From positions 2,218,001 to 2,282,000 of the forward strand of contig NC_064034.1 in the NCBI RefSeq assembly GCF_932526225.1: a DNA stretch of 64,000 nt, written 5' to 3'. How positions within the stretch are numbered: position 1 is the stretch's first letter; the number at the start of each line of letters is the position of its first letter. This stretch comes from Nematostella vectensis. Its lineage: Eukaryota > Cnidaria > Anthozoa > Actiniaria > Edwardsiidae. The notes under the pieces were generated by a model. That model saw only the letters and a list, made by a program, of their open reading frames with translations. It had not been told where the DNA came from and ran no database searches. Shown one piece after another: positions 1 through 49,125 of this stretch. The position numbers were made by a program, and so were the translations under genes.

Positions 1-417
1 CCTGCCAAAGTCCTCGGTGTACATGAGGTATATCACGTTCTAGCCTGCTAAAGTCCTCGGTGTACATGCGGTATATCACGTGCTAGCCTGGTAAAGTCTT
101 CTGTGTGAATTCACACATCACGTGCTCACCTGCTAAAGTCCTCGGTGTGCATGCATACATTACGTGCTCACCTGCTAAAGTCCTGCTAGAGTCCACGTGC
201 TAGCCTGGTAAAGTCCTCGGTGTTCATGCGGTATATCACATGCTCACCTGCTAAAGTCCTCGGTGTACATGCGGTATATCACGTGTTAGCCAGCTAGAGT
301 CCTCGGTGTACATGCGGTATATCACGTGCTCACCTGCTAAAGTCCTCGGTGTGCATGCATACGTCACGTGCTGGCCTGGTAAAGTCCTCGCTGTGCATGC
401 ATACATCACGTGCTCAC
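1..417 (-). repeat. Minisatellite of about 42 bp, copies of the exon end plus donor of the last COG5 exon in the window
   Basis: About ten imperfect units lie directly downstream (minus strand) of the COG5 exon 418-521. Read on the minus strand, a unit contains a near copy of the exon end, GAGGACTTTAGCAG, followed by GTGAGC. Units near 126, 244 and 331 keep the GT donor. Others have CCAGGCTAGC in its place, so the GT is lost. The array runs off the window start. Confidence 0.9.
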
Positions 418-37339
<36,922 letters not shown>

Positions 37340-37483
37340 AACTATGATAATTCTGTAGGCTTTATTGGGTATTTAGAAGGCAAAAAAGAAATAGAGAGTC
37401 AAACTATCAAAGAAAAGAAAGAACAAGTAAGCTATATGCTATAACAGGCTTTTTTAATTATTATTATATTACCTATTATTATA

Positions 37484-37489
37484 TTCATT
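37484..37489 (-). terminator. Possible carboxypeptidase polyadenylation signal
   Basis: TTTATT on the plus strand (AATAAA on the minus) lies about 165 bp past the stop codon in an AT-rich tract. It sits between two convergent genes whose stop codons are only 315 bp apart. Confidence 0.45.
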
Positions 37490-37654
37490 TATTATTATAT
37501 TACTATTTTTTAGGGGGAAATGGGTTGTGAATTGACAAATATATGTGTGTCAGAAATTAGCACCTCTACAGTATGATGGTCGTGACAAACGAAGCAACAC
37601 TTGATACTGTATTGTCATCTAATTTGAGACCTTCTTCTATGTATTACATCATGA

Positions 37655-40600
37655 CTATATCTCCATAGCTTTTGCCATGGCTATGATTCCATTGAATGTC
37701 TCGAGTGCAGTCGGTAGGATCTGTCCGGGAGGTAGCAGGAAGCCATAACGTCCTGTGTCTCTTAGTTCCAGAGCAAATGAGTATTTGATATTCAGGTGCC
37801 CATATGTGTAGTCTTTGCTACTTCCAGAATTCTTATCTGAAAGAAAGGAATATCAAACATTATTTAGTTCTGCACTAAAATTTATGTCATAATTCAATTC
37901 CGTTAAAAAAGAAAAACAAATGAATTTAATTATAATTAAAGCTTGCAAAGAATATCAAATCTGTGATAATGTGGTTTTGAATAAGGTGGTTTAGTCAAGA
38001 GCAGGAGGTTGTCATGGAAACAAGCTTTCCTGATAAATATTTGCGCCAAAGGAACTTTCCATATTTTAGAAACTTTCTTTGGCTAAAAGAAAGAAATACA
38101 AGAGAAATTTAGAAAGGTTCTTTTTAGCACATTGGTCATCTTGCAGGGTTCTATCTTGTATAGCCTGCTAGCTGGCTCTTCATTGGGTTTATTTGGAAAT
38201 GACTGTTCTCAGAGTATCAGGATTACTGTGTGGAATCTGGAATCACAAAAAGTAATTTCCAAGTAAACTCACTGGAGAGTCGGCTTGCAGGCTATATCTC
38301 ATGCCACTATAAGAACAATTAGTTGGAGAAGAATAGATTACAAATTTTGTTTTTGAGAAATATCTAATTGTCCACATGGCATTATTAGACTAACAGATAA
38401 TGTTAGATGATGAGCCATATCGGTATGCTGTGCCATACGTCTGGCGGATCGCATCTACACCAATTTTCGACACCCTCATCTGAAATAAAAAACATAAGTA
38501 ACATTGTTATTGAGGGATTGCAGCATTTGTCCCACCTTTCTTTTTTTTCATAACAAAGGAGTTAGGACATTTTTTTTGTTGAACCCAAAGATTGTAGTTA
38601 CACGAACCATGCCATATTATTCAAAATATTTTTATGGCTATTTTAATCTAAAAAGGTTATCCCCAAAGGGCATTATAGACCCATGTAAGTAGATATGAAT
38701 AAATAAGACTTGAAAAAAAAATCAATAAAAACTGGTTAGGAATCAATGTTTACATTTCATGTTCAAGTCACAAAGATATTTTTGTAAATGCTAGTCCTAC
38801 TGGATGTAATGATGAACTTTTGGGAAAGGCGATTTGGCCATTTGGTTCGGACCTTATCTGGCATATCCATACCTAAACTAGTCTAGCTTCCTTTTGCCTT
38901 TGCATAAACTTGTTTGGTGCTATGTGATGTAGTATGAAAAAACAACGTTTGCTCCAAATGGTAGCACAGGTTTAGTGATTCCACATTACAGGATTTACCA
39001 GTTCCTTGTGGTCCTTGGCATTTGCTGTGGTGTAACCCCAAGGGATCATCCAGAACTGACTGTAGGCGTGGATGTCCATGTACCCCTTGACACGGGGGCC
39101 AAGCCCTTTCAAGAATTTTGCCACGTTATCTACCTCCACCTCTGATTGAGCTGTTTTTCCACGGAACGTGTCACTGCATGGGTTAGAGCTTGCACCAGGT
39201 ACTGCACAGAAACACCAAGTAGCTTAGCTTTTTTACTACAAAACTTTGTTGACTTTTCAGATTTTTTTTCATATTTCATTTTGCACTATAACATACAGTA
39301 AAACAAAGGCATGGCAGACTAGGGCTCGTTAAGGATCATGGTGATGCTGTAGTGGTGCCCCCCCCCCTAGGTGCTCCTACTCACATCCCCACTTGTAGCC
39401 CCAGTTGCGGTTGGGATCTGTCCCATAGCATGTTTTTTGGCCCCACCAGCTCTGGATGTTTGGCTTCCTTGTCTTCCTCCACATGCGGTTCTTGCAAAAG
39501 AACACAAGATAAGTCATCCTTTTTTGTGGGGGTTATTCTCAAAGCTATCTTAATATTTATGTTATTATATATATTTTTTACTTTGTCATGTGTATACGGC
39601 ACATGTATAGTCTCACTTCTAGATGTTTATGCATATACCATATGACGTCACTCACTCATGCCCATATATATACCATATGACGTCACTCACTCATGCCCAT
39701 GTATATACCATATTATGTCACTCACTGATGTCCATGCATATCCTGTATGATGTCACTCACCGATGTCCATGTATATACCATTTGACGTCACTCACCGATG
39801 TCCATGTATATACTGTATGTCACTCACTGATTTCCATGTATATACAGGATGACGTCACTCACCCCTGTCCATGTATATACATAACCGTCTGCATTAAGAA
39901 CTGGCATGATGATAAAGTCCATCTTGTCCAAAACTTCTGTCACGCTCTTATCACTACGATACTTGGTGATGAACTAGAAAAGTAAATTAAGTAAAGGGCT
40001 ATCAAAGATATCTTCCCATGGTGCCTTCATTTATAAGGCTGTAGAGTGGTCTGATTACTAAGGCTGTTATCGGATTCTTCCCATGTTGGCCACATGTCTA
40101 ATGTTGTAGAGTGGTCTGATCACTGAGGCTGTTTTTGGATTCTTCCCATGTTGCTCACATGTCTAATGTCGTAGAGTGGTCTGATTACTAAGGGTGCTAT
40201 CAGATTCTACCCATGTTGCTCACATGTCTAATGTCATAGAGTGGTCTGATCACTAAGGGTGTTATCAGATTCTACCCATGTTGCTCACATGTCTAATGTC
40301 GTAGAGTGGTCTGATCACTAAGGGTGTTATCAGATTCTACCCATGTTGCCCACATGTGTAATGTCGTAGAGTGGTCTGATCACTAAGGGTGCTATCAGAT
40401 TCTACCCATGTTGCCCACATGTGTAATGTCGTAGAGTGGTCTGATCACTAAGGGTGTTATCAGATTCTACCCATGTTGTGCACATGTGTAATGTCGTAGA
40501 GTGGTCTGATTACTAAGGGTGTTATCGGATTCTACTCATGTTGCTCACATGTCTAATGTCGTAGAGTGGTCTGATCACTAAGGGTGTTATCAGATTCTAC

Positions 40601-43600
40601 CCATGTTAGCCACATGTGTAATGTCGTAGAGTGGTCTGATCACTAAGGGTGTTATCAGATTCTACCCATGTTGCCCACATGTGTAATGTCGTAGAGTGGT
40701 CTGATTACTAAGGGTGTTATCGGATTCTACTCATGTTGCTCACATGTCTAATGTCGTAGAGTGGTCTGATCACTAAGGGTGTTATCAGATTCTACCCATG
40801 TTAGCCACATGTGTAATGTCGTAGAGTGGTCTGATCACTAAGGGTGCTATCAGATTCTACTCATGTTAGCCACATGTGTAATGTCGTAGAGTGGTCTGAT
40901 CACTAAGGGTGCTATCAGATTCTACCCATGTTGCCCACATGTGTAATGTCGTAGAGTGGTCTGATCACTAAGGGTGCTATCAGATTCTACCCATGTTGCT
41001 CACATGTCTAATGTCGTAGAGTGGTCTGATTACTAAGGGTGTTATCAGATTCTACCCATGTTGCCCACATGTCTAATGTCGTAGAGTGGTCTGATCACTA
41101 AGGGTGTTATCAGATTCTACCCATGTTGCCCACATGTCTAATGTCGTAGAGTGGTCTGATCACTAAGGGTGTTATCAGATTCTACCCATGTTGCCCACAT
41201 GTCTAATGTCGTAGAGTGGTCTGATCACAAAGGGTGCTATCAGATTCTACCCATGTTAGCCACATGTCTAATGTCGTAGAGTGGTCCGATTACTAAGGGT
41301 GTTATCGGATTCTACCCATGTTGTGCACATGTGTAATTTCGTAGAGTGGTCTGATTACTAAGGGTGTTATCAGATTCTACCCATGTTGCCCAATTGTCTA
41401 ATGTCGTAGAGTGGTCTGATCACAAAGGGTGCTATCAGATTCTACCCATGTTGCCCACATGTCTAATGTCGTAGAGTGGTCTGATTACTAAGGGTGTTAT
41501 CAGATTCTACCCATGTTGCCCACATGTCTAATGTCGTAGAGTGGTCTGATCACTAAGGGTGCTATCAGATTCTACCCATGTTGCCCACATGTCTAATGTC
41601 GTAGAGTGGTCTGATTACTAAGGGTGTTATCAGATTCGACCCATGTTGCCCACCTGTGTAATGTCGTAGAGTGGTCTGATTAATAAGGGTGTTACCGGAT
41701 TCTACCCATGTTGCCCAAATGTCTAATGTCGTAGAGTGGTCTGATTACTAAGGGTGCTATCAGATTCTACCCATGTTGCCCACCTGTGTAATGTCGTAGA
41801 GTGGTCTGATTAATAAGGGTGCTATCAGATTCTACCCATGTTGCCCACATGTGTAATGTCGTAGAGTGGTCTGATTAATAAGGGTGTTATCGGATTCTAC
41901 CCATGTTAGCCACATGTCTAATGTCGTAGAGTGGTCCGATCAGTAAGAGTGTTATCAGATTCTACCCATGTTGCCCACACGTCTAAGGTCTTAGAGTGGT
42001 CCGTTTAGCGAGGTCGATTTTGCTCATCCTTCCCTAGATCCCGCATACCTGTGTAATGATGTACATACAAGTTGCTGGGGTAATCCATTCCCGTGCATGG
42101 ATCCCGCAGTTCATGAAGAACACAGGTTTTTCTGGGAGGCTCCTGCCTTTTATCTGAAATACAAGGTTAGCTTCGGGTTAAGTACGCCACAAAACACCAT
42201 TTTTTCATGCTTTCATGTTATATACATGTTTTCGACCCTTCCCCTTTTTTCCTAAAACGGATGCTTTATTTTACTCGTTATTGTCTGAGGGAGTAAAATG
42301 GTGGCGTGGCTTCTTCTTTCCTCACCTCCATGTAATATTGTTGACGTCCCTCGTAAGTTGATCCTACAGTGTTCATCGTTACTTGCGCTAAAGTTTGTAC
42401 GCCAGCCAAGCGACGCATCTCATCCTCGATCTGAATAGCCAAGCCTAATGTTAGCTACGGAATGTGCCTATTCAACACGTAAACTAAAACAATGCAATTA
42501 TTTCTATAGACAGGTTTTTCTTATTAGAAAAGAAAACGAAAGATACAGGTGCCATATCACCGATCTATTTCTCGCAGCCTGTCTTAAGGCGAACGAGATT
42601 GACGTCAAGCCCGTACCCAGGATTTTCCTTGGGGGGGGGGGGGGGTACGAAATCCGAAAAAGTGGGCCTAATTTTTCCGGTGTGGGGGTGCTGAAGTTTC
42701 TGATTAAAATCTCCCCCCCCCCCCCTCTCACCACCAAAAAAGGATTTTCTATGCCATCTTTATGCCACGTTTATTGTCTGGTTATCGGATTTGGCCACAA
42801 GTTTGACTTATAGATTTATGACATAGCAGATTGATCTGGACCGCCTTTTTTAATCTAATTTGCTTATGCTTTATAGTTTTGTCTACAAAAAGCACGTTTG
42901 TTGCGAACCGGAAGTGGACTCTTCGCCGTTGTGGGGGGCACCCCCTTGGTACATATTTACATACTCTGAGAACTCAGTAATATTTCGTTCCTACCGTAAA
43001 TTATTTTTACATGATAACTACCTGATCAAGAGGTGGTTTCTTTTATCAAGGGGCTGATAGCCGGAAAAGAACCCTCCGGATCTGACCTACCTTATCAAGG
43101 GGCTGATAGCCGGAAAAGAACCCTCCGGATCTGACCTACCTTATCAAGGGGCTTATAGCCGGAAAAGAACCCTCCGGATCTGACCTACCTTATCAAGGGG
43201 CTTATAGCCGGAAAAGAACCCTTCGGATCTGCCCAAGGTCAACTTCTCGTTATCTACTTCACTCTGCAGGTCGATGATCTGGATGGCGAATTTCAGACCG
43301 TTTTTGTCCAAGTGACGCGCGACGTCTCCATAGTAACGGGCGGGAACGTGGATGTCTGCCGCCATGCCAGGCGCATGCGCCTCCTTCCAGAAACTCACCT
43401 GGAGAAATTAATCAATCACCTGACCTCTCAATGGCACCATCATCAAGACGAAGCAAAATGGTGGAACGATCAACCTATCACGTGACCTCTACATCAAGAC
43501 GAGGCAAAATGGTGTAATAATAAATAAGATTTTTAGATTCCCCTTGCTTAGAATGGTATAAAGCGTGTTGTGCATTACATATATGAACACAATAAATTTA

Positions 43601-44343
43601 GATACTGTAAGTTTTGGTAAAGGTCAAAGCTTTTCACTGACGGAAGCTAGAATACGTTTTGTCGCTTGGAACTTATAAGGGTTAGTTCGCAGTAGTTCAA
43701 TATTGCTGTCCTCGGTGGCGGACTAAACTACTTAACTAAACTACTACTAAAACAAACATGAAGGGAGGTAAATTTGTGGGTCCTAGCTCCCAATTTCTCG
43801 CTCTACAATTTTATTTCACAAGAAATTTGGGCCTCTCCTTGGAGCCGCGCCACTGGTTCCTTGTTCTTGTAGCATACCTCAACTGTAGGATCATGTTCTT
43901 GTAGCATACCTCAACTGTAGGATCATGCTCTAGATCTGCCAATATCCGGACTTCGTCGTCAGTTTTTGGAATGACCCGAATGACTTTATCTCTGTGCAGC
44001 AAGAAAAATATATTTAAAGCATATTTCAGTCCAAAATATCACAGTAAATAAGTAAAAAATTAAGAGGTCTATGCAGCAGGCTTGAGCGTTTTTTATTCCA
44101 AAGCATCTGAGAACCCCTTAAGTAAGGAGTATTTCTGCTTCCCTGTTTGCACTTTTTGGAATATAATTGATGCTGTCGTCTTAAATGACTGGGGCGTAGC
44201 CGCATTACCAAATCTTGTAACTGATACTTATGCCGGTAAAGTTTATAAGGTTTAACTAACCCTCGGAAGGTTTTTTCGGATTCCCCAAAGGCTAGCGCCG
44301 CAAAGGAAGCGACTACCAGCAGTACCTTGAGTCTCGACATCAT
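37655..44343 (-). CDS. Secreted M14A procarboxypeptidase (CPA/CPB/CPO type)
   Basis: A zinc exopeptidase that removes C-terminal residues, made as a secreted zymogen. Ten exons: 44261-44343 (start ATG), 43910-43991, 43189-43398, 42326-42430, 42049-42153, 39863-39973, 39385-39490, 38999-39201, 38395-38479 and 37655-37836. They give 423 residues, normal for the family. Seen: a signal peptide ([19 protein letters not shown]); a propeptide with [10 protein letters not shown] and [10 protein letters not shown]; zinc ligands His179 and Glu182 (GIHAREW) and His312 (DIHAYSQ); substrate-binding Asn259 and Arg260 (DPNRNW); Tyr364 (equivalent to Tyr248); and catalytic Glu387 ([12 protein letters not shown]). 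The residue aligned with position 255 is Lys371 (SGSSKD), pointing to a preference for acidic C-termini rather than CPA or CPB specificity (inference). A second ATG follows immediately after the first. Four of the introns start with donor-copying repeats. Confidence 0.95.
39620..39862 (-). repeat. Minisatellite of about 36 bp copying the donor of the carboxypeptidase exon 39863-39973
   Basis: About seven units. On the minus strand the exon ends TATATACATGGACAGGG followed by GTGAGTGACGTCA. The units repeat TATATACATGGACATCG/GTGAGTGACGTCA, i.e. exon end plus intact GTGAGT donor. Confidence 0.93.
40015..42010 (-). repeat. 65-bp minisatellite filling the carboxypeptidase intron 39974-42048
   Basis: About 31 units of 65 bp (GTCGTAGAGTGGTCTGATCA plus GTTATCAGATTCTACCCATG). 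It lies about 40 bp from the donor of exon 42049-42153. On the minus strand the unit has CGACATTACACATGTG, which resembles the exon end ACATCATTACACAGGTATG, but the GT donor is not clearly kept. Confidence 0.95.
42595..42740. repeat. G-run/C-run low-complexity element
   Basis: GTACCCAGGATTTTCCTTGG is followed by a G run at about 42630-42645 and, some 70 bases on, by a C run. Similar 'cc(a)ggattt + G-run' sequences occur near 46230, 47990 and 48900, so this is probably a dispersed element in a carboxypeptidase intron. Confidence 0.5.
43046..43238 (-). repeat. 49-bp repeat copying the end and donor of the carboxypeptidase exon 43189-43398
   Basis: Four copies counting the exon itself. The unit is CTTATCAAGGGGCTGATAGC plus CGGAAAAGAACC and CTCCGGATCTGACCTAC. 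Read on the minus strand it is the last 43 nt of coding sequence plus GTAGGT. Intact donors end exon-like copies at 43189, 43140 and 43091; the fourth, partial copy has lost its GT. Confidence 0.95.
43865..43935 (-). repeat. 32-bp direct duplication across the donor of the carboxypeptidase exon 43910-43991
   Basis: Two copies of TTCTTGTAGCATACCTCAAC plus TGTAGGATCATG. On the minus strand each contains CCTACAGTTGAG followed by the donor GTATGC. The upstream donor (exon start coordinate 43910) keeps the reading frame; the copy would end at 43878. Confidence 0.93.
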
Positions 44344-44845
44344 GTGTATTGCTGACTTCTCTAGAGTTGAATGCGCTATATGCTAGGCACCTCGTTAGCA
44401 CAGATGATGCAGTCAGTGTGAACAGCGGCTCCCTGCTCCAGACATCTGACAAGATGTTCAAACAATATTGTAGATCACTGACATGATTGACGTGCCTTGT
44501 ATTGTTTGGAAGCTGTCATTGGTTTTATGTATGTCAGTCACACAGGCAGGTGCACTTAAAAGGTTTCTGGTCGTTGCTCGTTCTTATTTTTTTTTTTTAG
44601 TATATTGACCACTGCTTATGGTCTCACTTTTCTGTAAATCAGGACAATCAAGGGAGAATTAGAGTATTCTAAGAACTCTTGCCAACGATTCCGAAAACGC
44701 CAAAAAAGTTTTTCACTTCCGTCAGTCAAGGTTTCAGTTTAAAGGAAAACACTTTTTACACTTTAATTGGTCAACGCACTGCTGGCAGATTCTATGACTA
44801 CAGGCCATTGATGAGAACAGTATAGTTCATGTATACACTATGGTG

Positions 44846-44987
44846 TATATGTTACCCTTGGAATTAAGCACTTGCCCACCCCCCCATAGAAAAATATTCT
44901 TCTTCTTCTACACACACTGCATTATGGGTAATACAATATTTTTCTATGGGGGGGTGGGCAAGTGCTTAATTCCAAGGGTAACATATA
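44846..44987. repeat. Perfect 53-bp inverted repeat with 36-base loop
   Basis: Arms 44846-44898 and 44935-44987 are exact reverse complements, beginning TATATGTTACCCTTGGAATT and including a run of seven C or G. It lies about 500 bp upstream of the carboxypeptidase start on that gene's template. It could be a recent MITE or the source of a long RNA hairpin. Confidence 0.95.
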
Positions 44988-45214
44988 GTTGCTTTGGCTG
45001 ATAGGAAAAACTATATTCCTAAGGGTGAGGGGTGCGCCTGTATTCTGAATAAAAAATTGCCTCATAGCGTCAATGTAGTCGACCCGTAGTGCAATAAAAC
45101 CACGCTACAGGAAACCCTATGGCTGTTACTTTTGCTACATCTACTACAGTGTTAAGTCTTTTAAAAGCGAACCGCAGAACCAAAAGCAAACCCCAAAAAT
45201 GGATTAATTTTGTA

Positions 45215-45790
45215 AAATCTGGATCAAATTAAGATCAAATCTCTTTAGTAAGACTGACGTATCTTAATTTCTAATCCAATAATTATAAAGCATATCTATC
45301 ATTTAAGATGTATTATAATCGTCTTTAATAAACCGCAGCATGTCGATATTGGTCAAAATATGGGAGTTATTAGGTTTTTTAGCAACTAATTTAGCAATTG
45401 GTAATTAGGTTACAGTACCATTATATGGTCCAGTGAAAAACCTTTTGCTGATTCATTGTTTTTATTCCCATATATGGTCAGCACAAGGGATGGGGGGGGG
45501 GGGGGGGGGTACTTTGATACATTTACTACCATGGTACGCCTATCAAGCGACCAACCTCGGAACAATGAAAGATGATCGCTTAGATAGAGATTAGCTAGAT
45601 GATCGCTTACATAGAGATTAGCTGCTTTATAGCCAAATTAAAAAGAGATTATTGGAATATTTTTCGAATATGTAAATTAAAACACCCTTTTAAGCAGACA
45701 AGCAGAGTGCTTTCATCACGACCGATCTGCAGTCATGTGGGAAAGTAAGAGCTCCTTCAAGGCTCTGTGTACCCAGGAACTACAATCGCT
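45215..45790 (+). pseudogene. Orphan duplicate of the toxin-gene upstream region
   Basis: Blocks shared in order with 54770-55170, upstream of the peptide gene: AATCGTCTTT...CATGTCGATATT, TGTTTTTATTCCCATATATG, and CTGCA(G/A)TCA(T/C)GTG followed by AAAGTAA(G/A)AGC and CTTC(A)AGGCT. No TATA box, signal-peptide exon or cysteine-rich exon follows in the next kilobase. It looks like a tandem duplicate whose gene was lost or never copied. The 106-codon ORF at 45735-46055 is not recognisable. Confidence 0.55.
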
Positions 45791-46099
45791 CAATATTGCC
45801 CAAACGGATTCAAACTTATTCACAGCGATGTACATAACAACTCCACAAACAGGTAAGAAAAGTTTGAAGGTATTTTATTATAATTTTTCGTCCCATTTTT
45901 TTTTTCATTGTAATGACCATATATTTACAGTAACTATGAATGAAACATTATTAAAATACAAATTTGTTTTAGAGAAAGCATATACACCTTTGTTGTATTC
46001 AGCCAAAGAAAGCTCAGTGGTTGTCTTCATATTTACGTTAAGGACAGGGGTATAGATTATTTTGATTAGACATGACCGGAGAGCCAACTTGTACAATTA

Positions 46100-49000
46100 T
46101 TATTTAGATTTCGAATCCTCTTGAAAATTCAATGACTTCGCTTAAAAATCGGCAAATAAGAAATTCGGTGCTACCCCGTTTTAGTGGAGCTTAGGGGACC
46201 CTACAATATAGTTACTTACCACAGAGGCGGATCCAGGATTTCAAAATAGGGGGTGGATAATGGCCGGATTGACAGTCTATAACTGATCAAGTGGTTCTTG
46301 GTAGGTCACTACATAGATCATGCATACTTCACACTGAATAGAATCTGTCGCGTTAGCAAAGTCAAGCAGGCGAAGGCACATGGACAGTAACTCCCGTCCA
46401 TCAGGCATTTATTATCTTAAAAAAAGTGACTTTTCCCTTTTTTTACTCAAAAAGGGGGATGGATATCCACCCATTCACCCGCTTGTACCCGCCCCTGCAC
46501 AAAGTTCGAACTCTTTTCTAGCTATAGAAAAATACAAGAAACCATCATCTTGTGCTCGCATCAGCACAATGACGAGGGAATAAAAGTGGGACCGCAAAGC
46601 ACTGTTGGAAAGCTAGGATACCCGCTGACTAGGTGCAGCGGTGTTTCACTTTGACGGGCTGTATATAAAACTCAGAGTGGGGGATAGGGGATCTGTTTTT
46701 AGTCTGTTTTTTGTAAATTCAGCTCAAAAATAAACAAACACCTACTATCCAACTTTTTTTCTTCTTTCAGTATATCATTTTTCCGTATATATTTAACTAT
46801 TCGAGCAAATAAAAAAATGGGGCAAATCGACTTTTTTCTGTCAAAGCGATTTTAAGTAAAAAAAGCGTTCCTTTTGCTGTTTTTTTTTTTTGTACAACTG
46901 TGGCGCGCGCGCGCGCACTTAATACCGGAAAATTCGAACAAACAGAGCGCGCCAAAATGCTAAGACTGCAGCGGTATTCTTGGGTTTCAGTCACATGACT
47001 TTTGGCGTGTGAATTTACTTCCGGTGATGAAGCGGTGGTCATAATCAAAAACAGCAAAGCGCGACAATGGCAGCTGTAGGCGAAAACCGGGTTTCTCCCG
47101 TATTTTCCAATTATTTTCGCTCTTTAAGTCTAGATATTCGATAGCATTACTTTCAAAAGATGTGTTATTGTAACGGAGTTGACCCCTGCATCTAGATTTT
47201 CAACTTTTATCCCTTCACTCGTCTTTCGCTTGCAGTCCTTTTTATTCTTTAAACGAGACGAAAGCTTACAAAAACATGCAGTCCTACAACTTTTCGTTTG
47301 TGGATGATTGAAACCCTCGGTATTAAACGGATGAAAAATGATTGGCAGGGGAAAAATGGCAGCTTCACACTTAAATAACTTGCAAGGACCCGCATTATTA
47401 TTGAAGAAAAAGCTTTATAAGGCTATTTAGTATCCTGAAGCCAGTCGCTTCTCTACATCAGGTACAAGGTTATTTGAAATCCCTAGATTTAATTGTATTA
47501 CATATCTTACTCAATGGGCTTATTTTGTCAGTTCATTTGCTGTCTCGATTTTAACATGTACACTTCGAAAATTTTTATCAATCATAGTCATCTCTGCCTT
47601 TCAATTGAGGCACTGTTATTACTGTAAGTAAAGTCCATTTTTTCAGAATACATGCAAATTTCACCTTCTGTCATCAAAATAAATTATTGATTATTACAAT
47701 ATTCATAATGAATCACACATATTTATTATATATCATATCCAGTGCAGTCATGAATATTTGGGGTATTCCATTGTCTTTTTTTTACTGGCTGAAATTATAT
47801 TGCTTTCAAAATTATTAAAGGGTGATAGGGTTACATGTCCCACCACCCCCTACTATGGTGCTGTATAATTCCACTATTTGGTAAATTTGACAGTATTGCA
47901 GAATTCTAGTAAAAGGGTAACCTTCTATATTTTTACATTGTTGTCTTTTTGATGTGGAAATGGTATTAATCATGATATACAGACATGTACCCAGGATTGG
48001 CTGAGGGGGGATGTGCAGTCATAGGTATATTGAAAAAGGATAGTTAAAAATAAGAAATCACCCATTTTTTTGTGGCAAAAGGGGGTGAGCATGCATTCTG
48101 TGCACCCTCCTGTGTACTCACCTGATACACATGCAAGAGAAAGTTCATGAGTGAAGCATATGAGAATTTCTCAGTTTGCAGCACTGGTCAACACCTCAGT
48201 GCCAAGTGACACATCTTGGAGCCTCTCCTGATGGAATTATTATGATCCTGTCTGCTAACAGATGATGATGATGACATAAAACTCAGTAGGGATCATATCT
48301 ACTTCTACCAAAATCCAAGCTCAGCTACTTATTGCAGAGATGAGTTTTGCAATATTGTCATAACGTAATAATGCAATATTCTGTAAGGACAGTATTATTC
48401 CTTAGACTAATATTTGTTTTAGAAACTGCATATTACCATGGCAAGTATCAATGCAAATTAACATCAAATGTGATTAGTGTTATTCCAGAGCACTTTATTC
48501 AATTTGTCCATTATCAACAAAGCATTCAAGCATTCAAGAGCTGTATACTAGTCATGATGTACATAGAGATTAGAAATTAGATATAGTAAATATTCATCAA
48601 AATCATATGACTTACATATATTAAGTGTGTATAAAACTTGTCTGTTGGGACAAACCCTGTAAGATTTGTACAGGGCACAACAAACAATGGCTGCAACTCC
48701 AGATCCAAATGCAAGTCAGAAATCCAAGGGCAGTGTTGGTCTTTTCATATCCCTTTGAGGCTACTCAATAAGAAATTGCATTTTTTTATGCACCACATCC
48801 AAGCCTCATATGCTAAATTCAGTTAATTTAGGAGAGTTTAAACGAAGTCGCATTAGGACTAGTAATATTAGCTGCTAGAACTTACCCAAACAGGTGTATA
48901 GCCAGGATTTTTAGTGTTGGGGGGGGGGGGGGGGGTGCCTATCAATAAAGTGTAAACAATTTCTCTTGGGTAAGGCTTCCTAGCTTACGGTGTTTCTCAA

Positions 49001-49120
49001 GTTTATCTCAAGGGTCGTTTCTCTCATGGAAAACTCTTATCACAATTCTCACGGGAAAATCTTATCACAATTCATTATTTTGAGTTCCTAATCCATTGGA
49101 CAAAGTGTCATTACCAGTCA
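46100..49120. other. Intergenic sequence without a recognised gene
   Basis: AT-rich sequence with dispersed-repeat fragments: GAGGCGGATCCAGGATT near 46225, CCCAGGATTGGCTGAGGGGG near 47990, AGCCAGGATTTTTAG plus a G run near 48900, and a (GC)n stretch near 46900. A short ATG-led frame at 47067 (MAAVGENR) in good context is followed by no convincing exon. Confidence 0.5.
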
Positions 49121-49125
49121 TGTCT

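Noticed and set aside
45735-46055. 106-codon ORF after the orphan promoter
   Set aside because: It begins inside the shared upstream block, lacks a signal peptide or cysteines, and reads into AT-rich sequence.
47067-47140. Short ATG-led frame (MAAVGENR) in good start context
   Set aside because: It ends soon, and I found no acceptor or downstream exon that continues it.
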